A stretch of 64,000 nt of DNA, from positions 13,773,934-13,837,933 of the forward strand of contig NC_053123.1 in assembly GCF_010015445.1 (NCBI RefSeq), in the 5' to 3' direction. The number at the start of each line of letters is the position of its first letter. Position 1 is the stretch's first letter. The notes beneath the pieces were generated by a model. It was not told the origin of the DNA and searched no databases. It saw nothing but the letters and a program-made list of their open reading frames with translations. The translations under genes and the position numbers were made by a program. Of this stretch, positions 55,557 to 64,000 are shown in pieces. This stretch comes from Perca fluviatilis. Taxonomy: Eukaryota; Chordata; Actinopteri; Perciformes; Percidae.

Positions 55557-56897
55557 GGTGACTTTTTAAACTGTAATAAAACTGAAGTTATTGTGCTGGG
55601 CCCTAAACACCTCCGAACTTCATTATCTAAAGATATAGCTACTCTGGATGGTGTTGTCCTGGCCTCCAGCACTACTGTCAGAAATCTAGGAGTTATTTTT
55701 GATCAGGATATATCCTTTAACGCCCATCTAAAACAAACATCGAAAACAGCCTTTTTTCATCTTCGTAACATTGCCAAAATTAGGAATATCCTGTCTCAAA
55801 ACGATGCTGAAAAATAGTCCATGCATTCGTTACTTCCAGCATGGACTATTGTAATTCCCTACTGTCAGGTTGCTCAAATAAGTCCCTTAAGACTCTCCAG
55901 CTGATCCAGAATGCTGCAGCACGTGTTCTGACGAGAACTAAGAAAAGAGATCATATTTCTCCTGTATTAGCTTCTCTGCATTGGCTTCCTGTAAAATTCA
56001 GGATTGACTTTAAAGTCCTTCTCCTGACCAACAAAGCCCTAAATGGTCAAGCACCATCCTATCTAGAACAGCTATTAGTACTTTATTGTCCCACTAGAGC
56101 ACCGTGCTCCCAGATTGCAGAGTTACTTGCGGTTCCTAGAGTCTCTAAAAGTAGAATGGGAGCCAGAGCCTTCAGCTACCAGGCTCCTTTCCTGTGGAAC
56201 CAGCTCCCAGTCTGGGTTCAAGGGGCAGACACCGTCACCACATTTAAGAGTAAACTGAAAACTCTCCTCTTTGATAAAGCTTATAGTTAAGGAGTGAGGA
56301 GTTGCAGCGTCCGCCTAACCCGGCCCACCTGCTTCTCTTCGTAGTCATCAGATTTGTTTATCATATAATCAATAATATAGTGAGAGTAGAGGGAGGCAGG
56401 CAGGCCAGTACAGCCTCTCATCAATGTTTTCATTTGTTTCCTTTTGTATGCATTCTGTCCCAGAACTGCTTGTTACTAACCTAGCTCTGGGGAGTTTACT
56501 CCCCGGAGTCCTTATGTTTCTTCTTCGCAGAGCTATGCTCTGCGATTCCCTGCAATGTCCAGCCGCGTCCCGCTGCGTCCGCCGCATCCACCCATGCTCT
56601 GCAGCGCCACGTTTCATCCGCAACGTCCTGCTGTTCATCACTGTTCATCACACACCCAACCGGCCCCGTCAGACACCGCCTACCAAGAGTCTGGGTCTGC
56701 CGAGGTTTCTTCCTAAAAGGGAGTTTTTCCTCGCCACTGTCGCAATAGCCAATGCTAATGCTTGCTCTTGAGGGAATTACTGTAATTGTTGGGGCTTTGT
56801 AAATTATAGAGTGTGGTCTAGACCTACTCTATCTGCAAAGTGTCTCGAGATAACTCTGTTATGATTTGATACTATAAATAAAATTGAATTGAATTTT
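55557..56897 (+). mobile_element. 5'-truncated L2-like LINE (reverse transcriptase C-terminus plus 3' UTR)
   Basis: Plus-strand translation gives NCNKTEVIVLGPKHLR, VRNLGVIFDQDISFNAHLKQ and FFHLRNIAKIRNILSQ. A one-base shift near 55813 follows, then DYCNSLLSGCSNKSLKTLQL, IQNAAARVLT, ASLHWLPVKFRIDFKVLLLT and APFLWNQLPVWVQ, ending at 56287. These are the conserved C-terminal motifs of L2-clade ORF2. The 3' UTR to 56897 matches the tails at 16865-17145 and 36930-37406. A 16-bp tandem repeat (GGGTGACTTTTTAAAT) marks the 5' truncation point. Confidence 0.88.
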
Positions 56898-56940
56898 ATA
56901 CTTCAGGCCACCTGGTCGGAGCCCCCTGTTGTGTTCAGAG

Positions 56941-58822
56941 TAGAGGTCGACCGATATGGGTTTTCTCAGGCCGATGCCGATGCCGATCTTTTGAAATCAG
57001 GGTCGGCTGATGGCCGATATATGCTGCCGATTATTTTTGGCCGATATTTGCTTGTTTTTAACCTCTATTTGAAAGATAAAATGTAACACTAATAAGTACT
57101 TAAGATACACAAAATTTCTCAACAAAAACATTTATTGAACACTTGAACACCAATCTGCACTTGTATACTTACATTAAACATGTATAATGTAAAAACATAT
57201 ATTGTATAAATAAACAAAACGGGTAAGAAGAAAGAAAGAAAATAAATTTAACTGTCAATTAAACTTTTCAATTAAAAGATAAAGTTTAGTGCACTTGGCA
57301 GCATTTATCATACAGCTGAGAACAATAAAATAAATTGACCATTTTAACAATAGTAGTGCTGACACACAGTAGCAACCAGCAGCATTTCTTTGTTTTGGTG
57401 TTGGCTGGGTGAAGCGCTGCCATAAGGGGGTGGTTTTCTTTTCAGCCATCAGACTTAATGACTAAAAAGGGGGAAAATACAAGGTTAAGTTAGTATTTTT
57501 GTATAGTATCTTCTTCAAGTCATTTTATAGATAGGTATAGATATAAAATCTAACATTTGTTTTATATATCAGCTAATAATTCAGTGCATTGTAAGTGATA
57601 CAAGGCTAAAAAGTTTCTATCATCTTCCTAAAAACTGTCCTGAAACATGTATTTTGGTTTGTTTTGTTTGTTGACAGACAAAGCCAAATGGACAAAACCT
57701 AATTAAGGAGGGAAAACAACTTCAGGCCATATGGTCAAAATTAAATGATTTAATAATAATGTAATAACTATAACTTATAACAATAACGTATTTCACTAGT
57801 AAATTGCTGTTGAACGACAAAAACAACCACCATGGCAAAAGGGTATTTTACAACAACTTTGAATGCACCGCGACGCACCGTCTGTGTTGTTTTTCAGACA
57901 AGTAGCTAAACAACGGCTGCAGCACACTGCTTAACATACTGCTGTTGGATCCTATACAGTGAAATAAATCACACTTTACACCGTTTAGCTGTCAGCATTT
58001 TAATCCATCTGCTAGCTAACGGTAGGCTAAAGTTAGCTGCTGACGAGTGTAATGTTAACTAGCATCACATGCTACAATGTTTCTGTTATTCTAACATTCA
58101 TTTTCGGAGCATCAGAGAGCAACGCAGGCATATCAGTGGCGCCAAAATAAGGTACAGAAATCCGCGTTGCTATTCGGTCCGGTAGATACGGGTCGTTAAG
58201 GCACATAGATATATACACCTATGGTTAAGGCACTGGTGCCATAGCACCGGGTCTACTCTGTACCAACCCTAGCAACGACGCTAGCAAAGCAAAGCCAGTC
58301 CTTCACTAGCCTATGGTGCGGTGGTCTCTTTTAACTACAACTTCTTTCTCTGCATTGAGTTGACAACCCTCTCAAATATAGACACACAAACAGAACAAAT
58401 AATAAAAGTCTCAGATCCACTGTCTGTGATTGCAAAATTCTAGCTTAATTATTGTGACATGACAGCATGACACGACAGGTATCAATATCCAAAGTGGCCG
58501 AACGTCGTATCCGCCTGTTCATGTTTTTTCTCGAAGTTGGCAGTAACATGTCATACTTTTTTTCATTAAATATATACGACTTATAAGAATTTAATCCTTA
58601 CCGTTTTCTCCGAGGAACAGCTCCTTCCTTAGGCACTGGATGAGGTCTGCTCACTCTGCTGGTAATTGACTCTAGGGGCAGCGTGCGTCGAACACGTGTT
58701 CCACAACAACAACAACACCAGGCTGCCCGCAGATGCGCCTGCCTATTAATCGGCTTGATATTGGCTGATGCCGATTATGTAAAAAAAGACAAAAAATCGG
58801 CCGATTAATCGGTCGACCTCTA
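56941..58822. mobile_element. Non-autonomous hAT-like element (1882 bp)
   Basis: The ends TAGAGGTCGACCGATATGG and AATCGGTCGACCTCTA are inverted repeats, flanked by a perfect 8-bp duplication, GTTCAGAG, at 56933-56940 and 58823-58830. Subterminal GGCCGAT repeats are present. No transposase motifs are visible. Confidence 0.92.
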
Positions 58823-58901
58823 GTTCAGAGACCCCAGCCAATCGGACCTCAGTGTTTTTAGACCTCCGGACATTTTGAAACATCTTTCCTCATGGAGGCG
58901 A

Positions 58902-59256
58902 TAGGGCTGCTCGATTATGGGAAAAAATATAATCACGATTATTTCAATATTGAAATCACGATATTTTAACACGATTACTCATTGACTTCTGGAAAGATGT
59001 TGCCATTATTGAACTTAAAAAAGCAGTGGAAAAAGTTAAATAAATCAACAGTAAAAAACACATACAACTGTGAAATGTGCCTTAATACTTTTCCTATTTA
59101 AACTTTATTTTTTCATTCAGAACACGAGAGAAAATAAGAATTTATGTGTAAAACATAATGAGATAAATAATTGTTTTTCTCGATTATTCTGTTTTTGTAA
59201 TCATTGGGAGCCGAAATCATAATCACGATTAAATTTCGATTAATTGCACAGCCCTA
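58902..59256. mobile_element. hAT-like MITE (355 bp)
   Basis: The ends TAGGGCTGCTCGATTATGG and CGATTAATTGCACAGCCCTA are inverted repeats, flanked by a perfect 8-bp duplication, GGAGGCGA, at 58894-58901 and 59257-59264. ATCACGATT motifs repeat inside. Confidence 0.92.
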
Positions 59257-59742
59257 GGAGGCGACATGTAGGTGTGATTTTTAGGCTTTAGAAGTTACAT
59301 GGAGGCCGCATCTCTTTGACAAAATGTTTGAGATTTCTGCCTCAACATAATGAAGGAGAATTAGTTTGGGTTAGTCAAAGCATTCCAAAATTCAACAGCT
59401 AGCCACAGAACATGAACAAGTTTTCATATGGAGTTTTTCTTCTGTAGAAAATTCCATATATAAGTGTTCACAGTATAGTTTGCAAATCATGCCGAGTATG
59501 AGAGACAATGACAGGGAATTTAAATGCCATGCATTGAGTGTCGCAAATAAAACTCAAAAAAAAATTCAACTTCACTGTATTGGGGTTGAGACAGAAATCG
59601 TACAATTGATATAAAAAACCAAGACAAATAAAACCAAAACTATCTGCATGGCTGAATACAAACATGTACAGCATTTATATAGCGCTATTAATTTGCCTCT
59701 CATTCACCTATTCATGCACATGCACATTCACACTCTCTCACA

Positions 59743-59865
<123 letters not shown>

Positions 59866-60196
59866 GCCCCAGATCTTTTGAAAAAAAATAAACAAATGTA
59901 ACCCAGGCTTTATGGTGAAAAGAAGGTTAAATAAATAAAAATAGAACTGCTTTGTCCATTCCTGAAGTTTCTGACTGTATTTCCTTTCCCCTACTTCTCT
60001 CTCTCCTCCCAGACAGTGTTTACTCATTCTGAGTTTGCTTTGTCTCCTATACTTCCAGTTGATAATTCATACAGTTTCTGTCATCAATCCAAGAGGTGTG
60101 AGAATACAGTACGTGCACATGTACGTAATTTATGGTCTGTATTGGAACTACCTGCAAGTGTGGACCCTTGTCTGCGTGCACACGGATACTTTTCAT

Positions 60197-60234
60197 TGTG
60201 TGTGTGTGTGTTGTGTGTGTGTGTGTATGTGTGT
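60197..60234. repeat. (TG)n microsatellite, interrupted
   Basis: Short TG repeats with TTG and TAT interruptions. Confidence 0.9.
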
Positions 60235-62507
60235 CTGACTGTAGGTGATTGTTTGGTAAGCCCCGGAGAGCCTGAGAACTGGAAGCCTGCTATCAACATT
60301 GTATGGCTTCTTCTCTTCCTCTGAGCTCTGGGATGTGTCGCTGAGTATGTGTGTGGGAGCAAGAGTGTGAGTGTGTGAGGTTTTTACAGCCAGCCCCAGA
60401 ATGCTAAAGGGAGGGTGAGACATGCTTGCATCTCATCGAAGAGTTTTAACAAAGGCCATATTGTAACGGGAGGATCCTGTCTCGGCCATGATAACAGCCT
60501 CAACAATGCCAAACTATGCGCCCTGATCAGGACAAATGAGCGGGACAGGTTTTCTATAGTTTGCTTCATTTCTCAGATGATTCTGATGACACTCCAAAAC
60601 AACCTTGAGCTGTGACAAATCAACACGACATCTTAGGAGACTTTGAAAAGAGCCACAAGCTTTCAAAATATACTGTTTTGGCTTTTCAGATGTGTTGGGA
60701 TATCTGCCCCAGCAGGGTCCACAGGCACAGGGGTGCAGGACTGGGTAAGGACAGGGAAAAACAATTTGGTTTTATAATATGACACTATTCAAATTTGTCT
60801 CAAAGACACATTTGTATGCTTACAGAGTCCCACTGAGATAAGCAGCATGAAGACAAAGTCAGTGTGTAGGTAATGTTCTTCATCGTGGTGCTTAAGTATT
60901 TTTTCTTAGCCATTTTAAGGTAAAAGAAGATAAAAACTTTACAAACCTTCACAACTAATGGCAATGCCTTGTCATTATGAAATGGCAGGGATGCATTAAT
61001 GTCCAACACTATATGCTATAAAATCGCGCAACAATGGCTAACTACATTCAACGTAAGGATAAGCAAGCACCGGCCACACCCAAGAGCCAAATAATCTTAT
61101 GCTACCATATTTCAATTTGAAAACAACCACATGACAATTTAATCAATAAGGTACAAGAGCAGTCAGCACCGTTTAGATAATCTGACCTTTCCAAACTCCC
61201 AAAAAGGTTCAGTACTAGCACAACTACACACTGTAGGTACAAAATGCATAACTCAACAATTCCATAGCTTACTTTATTCACATAAAAATATAGATATTAC
61301 TTGAGATGGACAGCCACACGCACAAAAGAATCTGTGCATCTTATATAAGACTCACAAATTTTAATTTGTTTGCTTATGCTTCTTGATGGCATCAATGTAA
61401 AAAGAAGCAAAGAGAGAGGGGAAAAATAACGGAGGCACAGTACATTACAATGCCTTCTGTATGAGTCAGACACCACTGGAAATAAAAGATGGTGCAAATC
61501 CAAATGTGTGACCTGTGCTAAAGCAGCTACATTACGAGTCCGCACCAGTTATGAATTTTATTGCTAATTACAGTGAACCGGAATATGGAGAGGTTGAGAT
61601 CATTAAAAGGTTTAATGGCATGTTGGTTGTACTTGACTTTGATTGCTTTTTTCCTCACAGTTACCCTCTCTCATCTTGGTACGTGCATTATTACAACACC
61701 AAAAGATTTCCCTGCAACTAATTTGATAGTTTAGGAAGTGTGCGTAACACACTTTGAGCTTCATCCAACACTTGCTGATATGTGTTCATTCAAAAATAAG
61801 TTGTAGCAGATACGCGATATGTCAAGTCATGGTCACAGGTTCAAGAGTATTTCAATTAGAAAAACAAGAGGTACTATAAATGTCTAATGTTCTACCATGA
61901 TGACTGTGACATAGTAAACAAACTGACAAAGCTTGGGCTAATTATTGAAGTAATTACCACATATTTCTATTTACAATGCTTTTATCTTACCACAATTATC
62001 ACATAAAATTACAAATATGGACTCCATATTTCAAAGCATTAAAGCAGAGTTAAAAAATCATTAATGCCTCATTATTGTGCACATTTTTGCAGAAACATGT
62101 TGAAGAATAATATATAATTGACTCAACAGGGTGAATCTGGCAGAGAATATGGGTTGTGATAGGATGATTGACAGCTTCATTAAAAAAGGCACTATTTATT
62201 TCAGATGATGGCTAACTTTGAACTTAAAAACTATCTTTGACAAAGTAAACCTGTGATGTACGGTAGTACAGTGGGTCTCGAAGTGTGGTTAGGAATACAC
62301 CAGACATTTTTGGGGCTTTATGTCTATTGTGTTCTTTTTTCTTTATAAAAAACTTTCTTTGTCATTCTTTGAACTGTATGTTACAGTATAACCACCTGAA
62401 TGATAGTGATGGGTAGACCGATTCTTTTCACATAATCGGTTCCTTCGAGATGATACATGAAAATGTAGTGAAGCTTCGAGTTTTTATACTTTTTCATAAT
62501 ATATATA

Positions 62508-63726
62508 CACTCACCTTAAAGATTATTAGGAACACCTGTAAGATTTCTCATTAATGCAATTATCTAATCAACCAATCACATGGCAGCTTCTTCAATGCAT
62601 TTAGGGGTGTCGTCCAGGTCTAGACAATCTCCTGAACTCCAAACTGAATGTCAGAATCGGAAAGAAAGGTGATCTAAGCAACTTTGAGCGTGGCATGGTT
62701 GTTGGTGCCAGACGGGCTGGTCTGAGTATTTCACAATCTGCTCAGTTACTGGGATTCTCACCCACAACCATTTCTAGGGTATACAAAGAATGGTCTGAAA
62801 AAGGAAAAACATCCAGGATGCAGCAGTCCTCTGGGCCAAAATGCCTTGTTGATGCTAGAGGTCAGAGGAGAATGGGCCGACTGATTCAAGCTGATAGAAG
62901 ATCAACTACAGACTCAAATAACCACTTGTTACAACCAAGGTATGCAGCAAAGCATTTGTGAAGCCACAACACGCACAACCTTGAGGTGGATGGGCTACAC
63001 CAGCAGAAGACCCCACCGGGTACCACTCATCTCCACTAAAAATAGGAAAAAGGGGCTACAATTTGCACAAGCTCACCAAAATTGGACAGTTGAAGACTGT
63101 AAAAATGTTGCCTGGTCTGATGAGTCTCGATTTCTGTTGAGACATTCAGACAGTAGAGTCAGAATTTGGCGTAAACAGAAAGAGAACATGGATCCGTCAT
63201 GCCTTGCTACTATTGTGCAGGCTGGTGGTGGTGGTGTTATGGTGCGGGGAATGTTTTCTTGGCACACTTTAGGCCCCTTACTCATAATTGGGCATTGTTT
63301 AAATGCCACAGCCTACCTGAGCATTGTTTCTGACCATGTCCATCCCTTTATGACCACCATGTACCCATCCTCTGATGGCTACTTCCAGCAGGATAATGCA
63401 CCATGTCACAAAGCTTGAATCATTTCAAATTGGTTTCTTGAACATGACAATGAGTTCACTGTACTAAAATGGCCCCCACAGTCACCAGATTTCAACTCAA
63501 TAGAACATCCTTGGGATGTGGTGGAACAGGAGAATCGTGCCCTGGATGTGCATCCCACAAATCTCCATCAACTGCAAGATGCTATCCTATTAATATGGGC
63601 CAACATTTCTAAAGAATGCTTCCAGCAACTTGTTGAATCAATGCCACGAAGAATTAAGGCAGTTCTGAAGGCGAAAGGGGGTCAAACACGATTTTAGTAG
63701 GGTGTTCCTAATAATCCTTTAGGTGA

Positions 63727-63729
<3 letters not shown>
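62508..63729 (+). mobile_element. Tc1-like transposon (1222 bp), nearly full length but broken
   Basis: The ends CACTCACCTTAAAGATTATT and AATAATCCTTTAGGTGAGTG are inverted repeats, each followed outward by the TA target duplication. The length fits a complete small Tc1/mariner element. It lies in an AT-rich site with (AT)n on the right. Confidence 0.93.
62654..63697 (+). pseudogene. Tc1-like transposase pseudogene
   Basis: This is the transposase of the 62508-63729 element, an enzyme that cuts and pastes the element at TA sites. The reading is RIGKKGDLSNFERGMVVGAR, a helix-turn-helix region with SISQSAQLLGFSPTTISRVY, then TTRTTLRWMGYTSRRPHRVP. The catalytic motifs follow: WSDESRF (first Asp), FQQDNAPCHKA (second Asp) and SPDFNSIEHPWD (Glu). 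The spacing fits a DD34E enzyme. Breaks: no start codon in frame at the expected N-terminus, a frameshift near 62910-62935, and a TGA at 63416-63418 where an Arg codon (CGA) is likely ancestral. It reads to a TAG at 63695-63697. All three acidic residues remain readable, so the copy is fairly young. Confidence 0.9.

Positions 63730-63767
<38 letters not shown>
63729..63767. repeat. (AT)n microsatellite at the Tc1 insertion site
   Basis: About 39 bp of AT repeats adjoining the right end of the Tc1-like element; a shorter AT run lies at its left end. Confidence 0.9.
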
Positions 63768-63768
<1 letters not shown>

Positions 63769-64000
63769 CTCAACCCAGAGGGGAGAGAGCCTGGCATCTG
63801 TCTCTGTTAGATATCTACCGGATATCATCACACACACTCAAACCCACAAACACACACATTCATTCACCAATCTAACCAGGAATGCACAAACACAAACAAA
63901 ATTCCCATAAACATTCACTTCACACAGGGTTTGAGTCAGTTCCAGAGAGGCTGGTGAGGAGGCATCTACAGTGGCAGGCGACTAATTGAATGTGAAGTGG

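Overview
This is a piece of vertebrate nuclear genome, most likely from a ray-finned fish and probably a percomorph. It carries one recognisable protein-coding gene: the 3' part of an ERBB4-type receptor tyrosine kinase (erbb4), on the minus strand. The teleost assignment rests on intron-rich gene structure, long (CA)n/(TG)n microsatellites, many hAT-like and Tc1-like transposon remnants, L2/CR1-like LINEs with teleost-style 3' tails, and tRNA-derived SINEs. I cannot tell erbb4a from erbb4b, and the species is inferred only.

Reading in transcript order (high to low coordinates), eight coding exons are visible: 35778-35623 (catalytic loop, DFG and activation loop), 32011-31936, 30263-30117, 28524-28427 (end of the kinase domain), 27342-27172, 19014-18766, 16804-16676 and 16448-15778 (C-terminal tail ending in a PDZ-binding TVV and a stop). 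The 156, 76, 147, 98 and 171 nt exons have GT/AG borders and matching phases. The exon at 19014-18766 is 249 nt, but the neighbouring phases need 3n+1. Its 5' end reads in one frame and the rest in another, so it holds a one-base frame break or uses a downstream cryptic acceptor.

Positions 1-15777 lie downstream of the stop codon: 3' UTR of unknown length, then intergenic DNA with several DNA-transposon remnants (6253-7092, 9401-10771, 12442-13457), a tRNA-derived SINE and a strong GC-rich hairpin (430-502). The intron 19015-27171 holds a three-level nest: a Tc1-like element split by a 5'-truncated LINE, itself split by a hAT-like element with a perfect 8-bp target duplication. A second copy of that hAT-like family sits inverted at 34194-35447.

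Positions 35779-64000 appear to be one large intron (>28 kb) with no exon I can recognise. It contains a 609-bp element carrying a RecQ-like helicase fragment, an inverted and tandem repeat cluster (44.3-50.4 kb), an L2-like LINE end, hAT-like elements at 56941-58822 and 58902-59256, and a nearly complete but broken Tc1-like transposon (62508-63729). No multi-gene novel system is visible. The most unusual items are the erbb4 frame break, the altered erbb4 tail motifs, and the helicase-carrying element.
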